Origin: an uncultured Bacilli bacterium
Lineage (GTDB): Bacteria; Bacillota_I; Bacilli_A; RF39; UBA660
Length of the DNA: 15,110 nt
Direction of reading: 5' to 3'
Assembly: GCA_944358495.1 (NCBI GenBank)
Contig: CALVRF010000026.1
Coordinates: 1 to 15,110, forward strand
Shown here: one piece after another, positions 5,571-12,716 of the stretch
How the letters are laid out: every line of letters starts with the position of its first letter
Numbering within the stretch: position 1 is the stretch's first letter
Notes under the pieces: generated by a model
Database searches by the model: none
Seen by the model: the letters and a program-made list of their open reading frames with translations, nothing else
Told to the model about the DNA's origin: nothing
Made by a program: the position numbers and the translations under genes

Positions 5571-7467
5571 AATATTATATAAGTCTTCATAGTTTACAGG
5601 TTTTACATCAATAAGAATAGGTTCTTTAGAAAATGTAACAGCATTGCATTCACTAGGAATATATTTAAAAACAGTATTACCATCCATTTTATAAAGTTCG
5701 TTGTTTTTGTCAATGTATAATACTCCATAAGTATGAATTTCTTGTTTATTATTAGAATCAATTTTTTTATAATCTTTCATAGGGAATACTCTAATAATAG
5801 TAGATTTATTTTCATCTAAATTAAATCGAAATACTTGTTCTTGAACATAGTAATCTGCTTCATAAAATCTAACATCATAAAATTGTCTTAATCTTATAAT
5901 ATGTTTTCCAACTTGCTCTATTGGAAGATAATCACTAAATCTTAATTGACCTGCAAAATTTCCAAATATTTGGATTTTCTTATCTAAGTATCCGTTGTTT
6001 TCTAATTCCGATATTTGTTTACAAATTGTTCCTCTAAACTTAATAAACTTCACTTCATATTTATTGCCATTCTTTTCTAACTCTATTTCATTAACATATC
6101 TCATAATAAATTCCGATTTTTCCTCTCGTGTATAATCTTTCCAAAACTTATTAACTTCTTGATATTTATTAGGATATTTAAGATTATTAATAAAGTCTAT
6201 ATCTCTTTTTAATAAAATATCTTCAGGAGTAAATTGTAGTTCATTACTTATTTCTACGTCATCAATTTTTAATTCTAAATTTTCTATTGCATTATCAATT
6301 TTAATTTTTTCTGTTTTATAATCATCTAGCGAGATAACTCCATCTAAATATGCTTTCTTAAGTCTAGTATCTTTTGCTTTTTGTTCGTTTAATTCTTTTT
6401 CTAGTTGTTCTTTAGGATTTTCTATTTTCTGTTTTATCATAGGTAAGAAAAATTGATTAACTATAGAATCATATTCGGTAAGGTCATCAATAAAAGATTT
6501 AATGTAGTTTTCTATGATTTCTTCTTTAATATTACATTTGCAGTTACTACAATAATAATAGTAATAAACATTACCATTTTTCTTTTTAGTAGCTTTACCA
6601 CCAAGTATCTTACCACATTTAGGACATTTTATTTTTTGTAAAAATAAATAAGTAAGATTTCTCATATAACTTCTAGAGTTCTTTTTCTTTTGTACTTGGC
6701 ATTCTTCCCATAATTCTCTTGAAACAATAGCCTTAACAACATCTTTATGGTAGCTAAGATTTACCATGCACGAAATCGCCTTTATAAATTTAGTTTTGTA
6801 AAATATTTACAATGGTAGAATATCTCCAATTTTCTTTACTTAAAACTTTATCTTTATTGAATAAGTTGCTAATCTTTTGATATGACATTCTATTGTGATA
6901 AAGTTCAAATATTCTAACAACTGTATCTTTTGTTAAAGCATCAGGAACTAACATTTTATTTTCATGCTTGTATCCTAGTGGTGCTCTATGAGGAATATGT
7001 CCCTGTTTTATAGCTCCTGCTAAACCAAATTTTGTTCTTTCTGAAGTTCTTTCAATTTCAAGTTGTGCAAGTATGGTAGTCATTCTCATAAAGAATATAC
7101 CAGTAGAGGTTTCGGTATTTAATTCTTCGGAAATGCTTTCTAAACTGCAATTATATTGTTCAATCATCTTACAGATTATTTCTAAATCTTGAATTGAACG
7201 AGTAAGTCTATCTAGTTTATAAACAATAATTTTATTTATCTTTCCATCTTTCATATCTTTTAGCATTTCTTGGAATTTAGGACGATTCATACTTTTGGCT
7301 GAAACACCTTCTTCACGATAGACTTTGTAGATTGTGTAATGTTTATAATCACATAATCTTTTCAAGCTTTCTTCTTGTTCATCTAAACTAAATCCTTCAC
7401 GTACTTGATCTTCTGTACTAACTCTAGGATAAAGCCCAACTACAAATTTTTTCTTTTCTTCATTCAA
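5547..7467 (-). pseudogene. Large serine recombinase (TnpX/TndX-type), broken by a stop and a frameshift
   Basis: Such enzymes excise and insert mobile elements by serine-mediated strand exchange. The N-terminal part (7467-6790, 225 codons) has the catalytic domain: LYPRVSTEDQ with nucleophile S17, EEGVSAKSMNRP, and KLDRLTRS; the recombinase domain begins near 155. It starts at TTG with AAAAAGGAG upstream. It ends at an in-frame TAA (6792-6790), directly after which the frame continues IYKGDFVHGK, the conserved next motif, then hits TAG. The C-terminal part resumes in another frame (SYHKDVVKAIVSRELWEECQVQKKK), with a zinc ribbon CPKC...CSNC and coiled coil. So there are two lesions within about 40 bases: a nonsense codon and an apparent small deletion of about 11 bases. 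The second part ends with about 130 residues beyond the usual coiled coil that I do not recognise. Full length would be near 640 residues. It is not expected to be active. Confidence 0.88.
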
Positions 7468-7493
7468 TATTTAATCATCTCCTTTTTAAGTTT

Positions 7494-7539
7494 AAAAAAA
7501 GAGAAGTGAAGGTACTACGAACTAATACTTTCACTTCTC
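7494..7539 (-). terminator. Terminator upstream of the recombinase gene
   Basis: GAGAAGTGAA (7501-7510) pairs perfectly with TTCACTTCTC (7530-7539), extended by four more pairs including one G-U. On the minus strand a run of seven T (complement of 7494-7500) follows. It ends transcripts from the small gene at 7627-7902, or attenuates a transcript started near 7580 in front of the recombinase. Confidence 0.85.
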
Positions 7540-7585
7540 AAAATACGTTGTAAGACTTTAGGTAAATAAATCACCCTCTATATAA

Positions 7586-7614
7586 ATTATACAATATTTT
7601 TAGATAAAAATCTA
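7586..7614 (-). promoter_or_regulatory. Possible recombinase promoter with operator-like palindrome
   Basis: The complement of 7586-7591 is TATAAT. The hexamer 17 bases upstream, TAGATT, is a poor -35. A palindrome TAGAT-AAAA-ATCTA (7601-7614) overlaps that -35 and could be a repressor site. The transcript would first meet the hairpin at 7501-7539. Confidence 0.35.
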
Positions 7615-7626
7615 TCTTGTGAAAGG

Positions 7627-7902
7627 TCATCTCATAGTATTTAAGTAGTTTTCTAGTTCTGATATTTTAATTTTATTAGTTAAGTTTCTTATGTAAATAT
7701 CAGTAGAATAATTAAATGCAAGAAATGTTATCCCTTTAATAATGATTCTATGAGGTTCAATATAAGCTAGATTGGTTTTATCAATCTTTATAATATTACC
7801 ATTAATGAATGTTGGTTTTGTTTTGCAGAATTTACAGATAAAATCTAGTCTTTGTTTTAATGACTTTTCAAAAGGTAATTCTTGCTTAATAAACTTAATC
7901 AT
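7627..7902 (-). CDS. Uncharacterised 91-residue protein of the mobile element
   Basis: The start at 7902 (MIKFIKQELPFEKSL) follows AAAGAAAGGA at the normal distance. An earlier in-frame ATG at 7944 would add 14 residues that fall in the tRNA scrap region and has no ribosome site. The protein has a basic N-terminal half with CKFCK (two cysteines, not enough for a zinc finger alone) and a C-terminal half with alternating hydrophobic residues (AYIEPHRIIIKGITFLAFN, then YIRNLTNKIKISELENYL), suggesting a small beta-rich domain with a last helix. No known family is recognised. Position next to the recombinase and at the island edge suggests a recombination-directionality factor or regulator, but that is only from context. 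The ribosome site lies in a 6-base inverted repeat (7909-7914 with 7921-7926). Confidence 0.6.
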   Translation of the reverse strand: MIKFIKQELPFEKSLKQRLDFICKFCKTKPTFINGNIIKIDKTNLAYIEPHRIIIKGITFLAFNYSTDIYIRNLTNKIKISELENYLNTMR

Positions 7903-7937
7903 AAACACCATCCTTTCTTTAGGATGATTTCTTTGTA

Positions 7938-7961
7938 CTTCCAAGCTCTACGGGAGTTCGA
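7938..7961 (+). repeat. Inverted fragment of tRNA-Gly inside the island edge
   Basis: The stretch beginning CTTCCAAGCT and ending CTACGGGAGTTCGA copies the sense strand of the intact tRNA-Gly from the anticodon loop to the T loop (complement of 8051-8076). The only difference is a missing GA in the variable region: 24 of 26 bases. It lies in the opposite orientation, about 90 bases from the tRNA. It is too short to be a tRNA. It may be a scar of an earlier insertion or rearrangement at this tRNA, or part of the attachment region. Confidence 0.75.
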
Positions 7962-7966
7962 GACAC

Positions 7967-7992
7967 AAAAAAATCAATCTTGCGATTGATTT
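7967..7992 (-). terminator. Terminator of the tRNA-Gly transcript (island-supplied)
   Basis: AAATCAATC (7971-7979) pairs with GATTGATTT (7984-7992) around TTGC, with a T tract on the minus strand (complement of 7967-7973). It replaces the presumed original terminator now at 505-544. Its right arm overlaps the right inner inverted repeat of the island. Confidence 0.8.
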
Positions 7993-8004
7993 CTATATAT
8001 CAAA
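7984..8004 (+). repeat. Right inner inverted repeat of the island
   Basis: GATTGAT, three bases, then TATATATCAAA: the same two blocks as at 600-621 in opposite orientation. The pairing of the two copies supports island edges near 553 and 8032. Confidence 0.5.
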
Positions 8005-8021
8005 GTTCGAAAAGTTCGAAC
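8002..8021 (+). repeat. Tandem 9-base repeat ending in a palindrome
   Basis: AAAGTTCGA occurs twice in direct succession (8002-8010, 8011-8019) and is followed by AC, so the second unit forms the palindrome GTTCGAAC (8014-8021). It lies between the right inverted repeat and the tRNA end, where recombinase or directionality-factor sites are expected. GTTCGA also resembles a tRNA T-loop, so tRNA-derived sequence is an alternative. Confidence 0.45.
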
Positions 8022-8032
8022 AGATTCGTCAA

Positions 8033-8106
<74 letters not shown>

Positions 8107-8125
8107 AAATTAGTAGGCACCTATA

Positions 8126-8154
8126 ATTATACGGACATTAATAAAAAAAGTCAA
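8126..8154 (-). promoter_or_regulatory. Promoter of tRNA-Gly
   Basis: On the minus strand TTGACT (complement of 8149-8154) and TATAAT (complement of 8126-8131) are separated by 17 bases. The start would be near 8119, 13 bases before the mature tRNA. Confidence 0.8.
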
Positions 8155-8235
8155 TAGTTTTTAAAACAAAATCAACAACTATATATATCCAAATAGAACA
8201 AATTTAAAAAATATAGCATAACTACATTAAATAAT

Positions 8236-8249
8236 ATGTCTATAGACAT
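8236..8249. repeat. Perfect 14-base palindrome in a gene-free stretch
   Basis: ATGTCTATAGACAT is fully symmetric. It lies in the otherwise featureless stretch 8155-8280 between the tRNA promoter and the rubrerythrin terminator. It looks like a dimeric regulator site, but no start codon or promoter is near it. Confidence 0.3.
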
Positions 8250-8280
8250 TTACATATACCAAGAAATGATAAAGTAATAT

Positions 8281-8312
8281 GAACCTCGTTTTTATATCAA
8301 AAAACGAGGTTC
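8281..8312 (-). terminator. Hairpin after rubrerythrin
   Basis: GAACCTCGTTTTT (8281-8293) pairs with AAAAACGAGGTTC (8300-8312) around a 7-base loop. The stem is strong and lies 20 bases after the rubrerythrin stop, but the T tract beyond it on the minus strand is weak. Confidence 0.65.
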
Positions 8313-8331
8313 AATTCAAAAAGTAATTTTT

Positions 8332-8886
8332 TTAATAATTTTCCGCTCTTAATTCAAAATATGCTCTTGGGTGTGCACATACTGGACAAATAGCCGGAGC
8401 CTCCTCACCATAGTGAACATGGCCACAATTACGGCAAACCCACATTTTTGGTGCATCACTCTTAAACACTTTTTCTTCCTTAACAGATTCTAATAATTTT
8501 AAATATCTATTTTCATGCTCTTTCTCAATTTTAGCAACTTCTTCAAATAAATAAGCAATGTGATCAAAACCTTCTTCTTTAGCTGTTTTGGCAAACTCTG
8601 CATACATGTCAGTCCATTCATAATTTTCTCCCTCAGCAGCTAATTTTAAAGCTTCTTTGGTATCAACCTTTAAACTATCCTTAATTTCACCACCAAATAA
8701 AGTTTTTAACCACATTTTAGCATGTTCTTTTTCATTATTAGCTGTTTCTTCAAAAATAGCAGCAATTTGTTCATAACCTTCACTACGAGCTGTAGATGCA
8801 AAATAAGTATACTTATTTCTAGCTTGACTCTCTCCAGCAAATGCTGTTAGTAAATTAGTTTCAGTTTTACTTCCTTTTAACTCCAT
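8332..8886 (-). CDS. rbr: Rubrerythrin
   Basis: This cytosolic di-iron peroxidase reduces hydrogen peroxide to water in anaerobes, taking electrons from NADH through rubredoxin-type partners. The 184 residues have the classic order. The ferritin-like di-iron domain (1-140) has ligands E19, E52/H55 (NEKEH), E97 and E121/H124 (EKEHENRY). The C-terminal rubredoxin-like domain has C151/C154 (CRNC) and C167/C170 (CPVC) for one iron. Length and motifs are normal. Its ATG directly follows the perR stop codon (TGA then ATG), with ribosome site GAAGGAGAG inside the end of perR, so the two are co-transcribed and probably translationally coupled. Control by PerR through the Per box upstream of perR is likely, giving induction by peroxide. 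Confidence 0.97.
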   Translation of the reverse strand: MELKGSKTETNLLTAFAGESQARNKYTYFASTARSEGYEQIAAIFEETANNEKEHAKMWLKTLFGGEIKDSLKVDTKEALKLAAEGENYEWTDMYAEFAKTAKEEGFDHIAYLFEEVAKIEKEHENRYLKLLESVKEEKVFKSDAPKMWVCRNCGHVHYGEEAPAICPVCAHPRAYFELRAENY

Positions 8887-9264
8887 TCAAATCTCTCCTT
8901 CTTTCTTTAGGCATTTCTCACAAATGCCTCTCACATTAATTTCGTAATCCAGTATTTTATTACTATTTAAAGAATCAACATCAAATGAAAAACCATCTTC
9001 CAAATCCATCACACTAGCACATTTAACACAAATAAAATGTGGATGATCATAATGACGATTATCAAATCTATCAATATTATCCGGCATCTTAATACGCTTA
9101 ATTAAACCATTATCCGCCAAAAAATTCAAATTGCGATAAACTGTTGCCAAACTAATCTCCGGTAACTCTTGTTGACACTTGACATACACGTCATTAGCTG
9201 TCGGATGATTATAACTATTATCCACAATGTTAAAAATTAACTCTTTCTGTCTCGTTTTTCGCAT
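8887..9264 (-). CDS. perR: PerR-type peroxide-sensing repressor (Fur family)
   Basis: The 125-residue protein has an N-terminal winged helix (about 1-65, with SLATVYRNLNFLADNGL as recognition region) and a C-terminal dimerisation and metal domain. The regulatory metal site matches B. subtilis PerR: H20 (HPTAND), D68 (DRFDN), H74 and H76 (DHPHFIC), and D87 (VMDLED). Asp rather than Glu at the D104-equivalent position favours PerR over Fur. Structural zinc cysteines are C79/C82 and C115/C118. Iron-catalysed oxidation of the His ligands by peroxide releases DNA in this family. The start at 9264 follows AAGGAGA. It is the first gene of an operon with rubrerythrin and has a Per box at its own promoter, so autoregulation is likely. 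It is about 17 residues shorter at the N-terminus than B. subtilis PerR. Confidence 0.93.
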   Translation of the reverse strand: MRKTRQKELIFNIVDNSYNHPTANDVYVKCQQELPEISLATVYRNLNFLADNGLIKRIKMPDNIDRFDNRHYDHPHFICVKCASVMDLEDGFSFDVDSLNSNKILDYEINVRGICEKCLKKEGEI

Positions 9265-9284
9265 GAATAGTCTCCTTAAAATAA

Positions 9285-9310
9285 TAATAATGATTACTAT
9301 TTACATTATA
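9285..9310 (-). promoter_or_regulatory. perR-rbr promoter with Per box
   Basis: On the minus strand TGGTATAAT gives an extended -10 (hexamer at 9305-9310). The -35 is weak. Just downstream, TAATAATGATTACTA (9285-9299) matches the Per box TTATAATnATTATAA at 11 of 14 informative positions. Overlap with the transcription start fits repression by PerR. Confidence 0.7.
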
Positions 9311-9330
9311 CCACAGTTCCACCAAAATAA

Positions 9331-9356
9331 AACAAAAAAAAAGGCAATCCGCCTTT
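9331..9356 (-). terminator. Terminator of the membrane-anchored protein gene
   Basis: AAAGGC (9340-9345) pairs with GCCTTT (9351-9356) around AATCC. On the minus strand a long T-rich tract follows (complement of 9331-9342). It separates this gene from the perR promoter. Confidence 0.8.
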
Positions 9357-9358
9357 AT

Positions 9359-10063
9359 TTAAGAAACTTTTTGAATTAGTTCATTATACTGATTCAAAGT
9401 ATTAGTGTCTTGGAAAACAATCTTATCATTTTCAATCGACCATTTACCATTGTTTTCTAGCAACAAATTAATAACTTGCGTTTCCACATCCAAAATATTG
9501 TTGATTTTATCACTGGCTTCCTGTAAACCATTCTTCGAAGCATCAAAGTCTTCCTCAGCCACTCCATTAAGCATTAATTCACGGTATAAATTATTATAAT
9601 AACTATCTAAGTTTTTCTCCTCAATTTTCTCCATAATTGCCTCAGAGCTTGTCATTTCTGTTAACGTATTTAAATCTTTATTAAAGTCTTCCTTAGTTTT
9701 AGCTAAAAATTCTTTACTACTCGTAAATTCGGGGCCATCACTTTGATAATTACTCGCCGAAAGCATATTAACTAAAGTTTCATCTTCCATCATTTTAAGC
9801 ACCCGCTGTAAAGTCACTGCATACTCATCTAAATATTCCTTAATTGTCTTCTCAACAATCGCATAATCTCCTGTCGTCTTAATATCCGTATTGTATCTTC
9901 CTTCAGTAATATCAACGCTCGATAAAGTATTAATTTCTTCACGTAAAATATCTTCCTGTTTTAAATCCTTAATTACCATGTAAACAATTAAGGAAATAAT
10001 TAAAACTAAAACAACAATCGCCGCAATAATCACATTACGTTTAATTCTTCTTTTTCCGCGCAT
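9359..10063 (-). CDS. Single-pass membrane-anchored protein of unknown function
   Basis: The 234-residue protein has a basic N-terminus (MRGKRRIKRN), one membrane segment at about 11-31 without a lipobox cysteine or clear cleavage site, and a mostly helical, acidic outer part of about 200 residues. It is therefore expected to be anchored in the membrane with the C-terminal part outside (positive-inside rule). The outer part has no cysteine and no motif I recognise; segments such as SSKEFLAKTKEDFNKDLNTL are amphipathic helices. The ATG at 10063 follows AAAGGAGG by 5 bases. It is a single gene with its own promoter and terminator. A role in envelope stress or cell-wall work cannot be claimed from sequence. 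Confidence 0.85.
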   Translation of the reverse strand: MRGKRRIKRNVIIAAIVVLVLIISLIVYMVIKDLKQEDILREEINTLSSVDITEGRYNTDIKTTGDYAIVEKTIKEYLDEYAVTLQRVLKMMEDETLVNMLSASNYQSDGPEFTSSKEFLAKTKEDFNKDLNTLTEMTSSEAIMEKIEEKNLDSYYNNLYRELMLNGVAEEDFDASKNGLQEASDKINNILDVETQVINLLLENNGKWSIENDKIVFQDTNTLNQYNELIQKVS

Positions 10064-10084
10064 AAAGGCCTCCTTTACATAAAT

Positions 10085-10112
10085 ATTATACCACTATCAA
10101 ATATATTGTAAA
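10085..10112 (-). promoter_or_regulatory. Promoter of the membrane-anchored protein gene
   Basis: On the minus strand TTTACA (complement of 10107-10112) and TGGTATAAT (hexamer complement of 10085-10090) are 16 bases apart, an extended -10 promoter. It starts within 5 bases of the end of the RNHCP gene. Confidence 0.7.
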
Positions 10113-10116
10113 CATC

Positions 10117-10443
10117 TTAAAAATATATTTGTATAGGATGACTCATAATTTCAATAATTAAATTCATATTATCATCTTTAGCCATAATATTCTTCTTAAT
10201 AATACCGCATTTATCGCATTTATAAACAATTTTATAAGTGTCCTTAAACTTCTCTACCGCTACTGGCCTTAAAATACCTAAACAAGTTGCTTGCCTATCA
10301 CCAGGGTTTACATCGACATGTCTAGAACATAAACATTTAGGACAATGGTCTCTAGCTGTATAACCCAATTTCGTTACTTGCTGATGACAAACCAAGCATT
10401 CAAAATCTTCATCTCTCATCGTAAACTTTTTTAAATCAGTCAT
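10117..10443 (-). CDS. RNHCP domain protein
   Basis: This small Cys-rich protein of 108 residues fits the RNHCP family: ECLVC (C16/C19), RDHCPKC (31-37, the family signature with Asp in place of Asn), SRHVDVNPGDR (40-50), C54, and KCDKC (C76/C79) followed by the AKDDN motif. The paired cysteines should bind zinc. The family is widespread in Gram-positive bacteria and its function is not established; an RNA-linked role is only suspected. Start: the ATG at 10443 has GGGGGAG 6 bases upstream. Earlier in-frame ATGs at 10458 and 10464 lie in or next to the promoter -10 and would not be transcribed properly. It is divergent from the U32 gene. Confidence 0.88.
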   Translation of the reverse strand: MTDLKKFTMRDEDFECLVCHQQVTKLGYTARDHCPKCLCSRHVDVNPGDRQATCLGILRPVAVEKFKDTYKIVYKCDKCGIIKKNIMAKDDNMNLIIEIMSHPIQIYF

Positions 10444-10459
10444 ATTCTTCTCCCCCATA

Positions 10460-10489
10460 ATCATAACACAAATCCCAATAACACTTCAA
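10460..10489 (-). promoter_or_regulatory. Promoter of the RNHCP gene
   Basis: On the minus strand TTGAAG (complement of 10484-10489) and TGTTATGAT (hexamer complement of 10460-10465) are 18 bases apart. The predicted start near 10453 leaves a very short leader and supports the start codon at 10443. Confidence 0.55.
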
Positions 10490-10520
10490 GATAAAGCTTT
10501 ATTTATATAAGAAATTACGC

Positions 10521-10526
10521 TATAAT
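10521..10526 (+). promoter_or_regulatory. -10 element of the U32 gene promoter
   Basis: TATAAT at 10521-10526. The hexamer 17 bases upstream (TTTATT) is a poor -35. Start would be near 10533, giving a leader of about 11 bases that is almost wholly ribosome site. Confidence 0.5.
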
Positions 10527-10543
10527 ATCCATAGGTGATTTAC

Positions 10544-12700
10544 ATGAACAAACCAGAATTACTAAGTCCCGCTGGCAATATGGAAGCCTTAAAAGCCGCC
10601 ATCCATAATGGTGCCGATGCAGTATATATTAGTGGTAAAAACTTCGGAGCAAGAAAATTTGCTCCAAACTTTACTCAAGATGAACTCATAGAGGCCATCA
10701 ATTACGCCCACATATATGACGTAAAAATATATGTAACCGTTAATACTATCATTTATGAAAGTGAAGTTAATGATTGCCTAAAGTATTTAACATTCCTATA
10801 CACTCATGGTGTCGACGCAGTCATTATGCAAGATATTGGAATGATTAAACTAACTAGAGAATGCCTACCAGATTTAGAAATTCACATATCGACCCAAGCA
10901 AATACTTGTAATGATGAAGCCCTTAAATTATATAAAAGTCTAGGTATCAAAAGAGCTGTACTTGCACGTGAATTATCACTAGAAGAGATTAATAATTTAA
11001 AAACCGACATTGAAAAAGAAATATTTATCCACGGTGCTTTATGTATTTGCTATAGTGGATGCTGCCTATTTAGTAGTTTTGAAGGTGGAAGAAGTGGCAA
11101 TCGTGGTGAATGTGCCGGACCATGCCGCCTTCCTTATAAACTAATATGTAACAATAAAGAGGTATCTGATTGGGAATACTTCCTCAGCACTAAAGAATTA
11201 AATACCAGTCGTCAAATCAAACAAATTCTCAACAGCAATGTTCAAAGCTTAAAAATCGAAGGGCGTATGAAAAGTCCTGAATATGTCGGATTTGTAACAA
11301 AAATGTATCGTGAATTAATAGATACTAACCACACCAACAACACCGAAAAAGATTTAAAAAAACTGTTCAATAGGGACTTTACTGAAGGACACCTTTTTAA
11401 CCAAAAAAATAAAAAACTAATCAATAAAAAAAGTCCCAATCATATCGGTATTCCTCTCGGAAAAGTCCTAGCAATAGGTAAAAAAATTAAAATAAAACTT
11501 ATAGATGACCTAAACCAAAATGATGGAATTCGCTTTCAAGAAAGTCATAAAGGGATGATTGTCAACAAATTATACAATAATCAAGGCCTTTTAATCAATA
11601 AAGCAAAAAAAGACGACATCATCTATCTAGATAATAAAATAGATTTAAAAAGCCTAGATAATGTCAGAAAAACTACCGACTCTAAGCTCATCGATAAATT
11701 AAAAAAATATCCATTAAAGAAAATGCCCATTACTTTTCAGGTTACCGCCAAAATCGGTAAACATTTAACTATCAGCATCAAAGATAATCAAAGAACTATA
11801 ACTAAACAAGGTAATATCATTAGCCCCGCTATAACTACGCCGGTCACCACCAGCAACATCTATAACCAATTAACCAAATTAGGGAACACGCCATTTACTT
11901 GCAATAATATCATCATCAATGCAGACCAAAACATTTTTATTCCATTAAAAGAAATTAACGATTTAAGAAGACAATTAATTGAAACCTTAATTCAACAAAA
12001 AACTAAAGTAAATTATAAACCTATAACTCCCCAAATTGCCTTTACTAAAAAATCACCTTCAAAACAAACAACCATTAACGCTTTTGTATCGAATGAAACA
12101 CAGTTAAAAACGCTTATTGACAAAGTAAATAATATCTACACAGACAACTATGATTTATATTTAAAATATAAATCTGATCATCTCTTTTTCGTACTAGATA
12201 GAACAAGTAGAGACCTGCCCCAATTTCAAAATGAAAATCTCTTATTAACAGAACTTGGCGGCATATACAAATATCACCAAAACAACATATGCTTTACTGA
12301 TTACACTTTAAATGTTGTTAATGGTTATAGTGCAGATTTTCTAACAGACCACAACATTAGACAAATCACTATTTCACCAGAAATGAACCTAACTCAAATA
12401 CAAGGATTAATAAAACATGGAAACAATGTTGAAATAATTGTTTATGGTCGCCTCGAATTAATGGTAATGCATCATAAATTAACACCTAGCAATAATTATT
12501 TATTAAAAAATAAACAAAATAAAAAATTCCCTATCATCAACAAAAACAATCAAAGTCATATCCTCAGTCAAAATAAAATCAACTTAATCAATGACATACA
12601 AACATTAAAAAATATGGGGATTCGTCATTTCCGAATAAACCTTTCAGACGAAACCCCCAAGGAAATATTAAATATTTTAAACACAATAAAGGCCCCATAA
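10544..12700 (+). CDS. U32 peptidase-family protein, long form (RlhA/YdcP-like)
   Basis: The first about 300 residues are the U32 domain: ELLSPAGNMEALKAAIHNGADAVY at the start and the family signature around 157-174 (EIFIHGALCICYSGCC). Cysteines C169, C174, C190 and C194 (CYSGCC, GECAGPC) are placed as in the iron-sulfur cluster of U32 RNA-hydroxylation proteins. The other about 400 residues correspond to the long C-terminal region of the RlhA/YdcP group, which hydroxylates a cytidine of 23S rRNA in E. coli. Other U32 members act on tRNA (TrhP) or are named collagenase-like proteases, so the substrate here is uncertain. The ATG at 10544 follows AGGTGAT, which fits the 16S anti-SD. A GTG at 10535 in the same frame lies inside that ribosome site. 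The 718 residues are slightly longer than E. coli RlhA (653). Confidence 0.88.
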   Translation: MNKPELLSPAGNMEALKAAIHNGADAVYISGKNFGARKFAPNFTQDELIEAINYAHIYDVKIYVTVNTIIYESEVNDCLKYLTFLYTHGVDAVIMQDIGMIKLTRECLPDLEIHISTQANTCNDEALKLYKSLGIKRAVLARELSLEEINNLKTDIEKEIFIHGALCICYSGCCLFSSFEGGRSGNRGECAGPCRLPYKLICNNKEVSDWEYFLSTKELNTSRQIKQILNSNVQSLKIEGRMKSPEYVGFVTKMYRELIDTNHTNNTEKDLKKLFNRDFTEGHLFNQKNKKLINKKSPNHIGIPLGKVLAIGKKIKIKLIDDLNQNDGIRFQESHKGMIVNKLYNNQGLLINKAKKDDIIYLDNKIDLKSLDNVRKTTDSKLIDKLKKYPLKKMPITFQVTAKIGKHLTISIKDNQRTITKQGNIISPAITTPVTTSNIYNQLTKLGNTPFTCNNIIINADQNIFIPLKEINDLRRQLIETLIQQKTKVNYKPITPQIAFTKKSPSKQTTINAFVSNETQLKTLIDKVNNIYTDNYDLYLKYKSDHLFFVLDRTSRDLPQFQNENLLLTELGGIYKYHQNNICFTDYTLNVVNGYSADFLTDHNIRQITISPEMNLTQIQGLIKHGNNVEIIVYGRLELMVMHHKLTPSNNYLLKNKQNKKFPIINKNNQSHILSQNKINLINDIQTLKNMGIRHFRINLSDETPKEILNILNTIKAP

Positions 12701-12716
12701 TTGGGACCTTATTTTT
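12685..12716 (+). terminator. Terminator shared by convergent genes
   Basis: ATAAAGGCCCC and TGGGACCTTAT form an imperfect stem (one bulged A, one mismatch) followed by TTTTT (12712-12716). The U32 stop codon lies in its loop (12698-12700). The convergent DUF5305 gene ends at 12715, inside the T tract. Confidence 0.65.

Noticed and set aside
6754..6795. Programmed frameshift or read-through in the recombinase
   Set aside because: There is no slippery heptamer or stimulatory hairpin at the junction, and both a stop codon and a frame change plus missing codons would have to be bypassed. Decay is simpler.
7903..7944. Upstream start (7944) for the small island gene
   Set aside because: The added 14 codons overlap the tRNA fragment region and have no ribosome site, while the start at 7902 has AAAGGA at normal spacing.
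8236..8249. Palindrome as operator of a known gene
   Set aside because: It is downstream of rubrerythrin and upstream of the tRNA promoter at the wrong distance for either, so it is listed only as a repeat.
10535..10543. GTG start for the U32 gene
   Set aside because: The GTG is part of the ribosome site (AGGTGAT) that serves the ATG at 10544.
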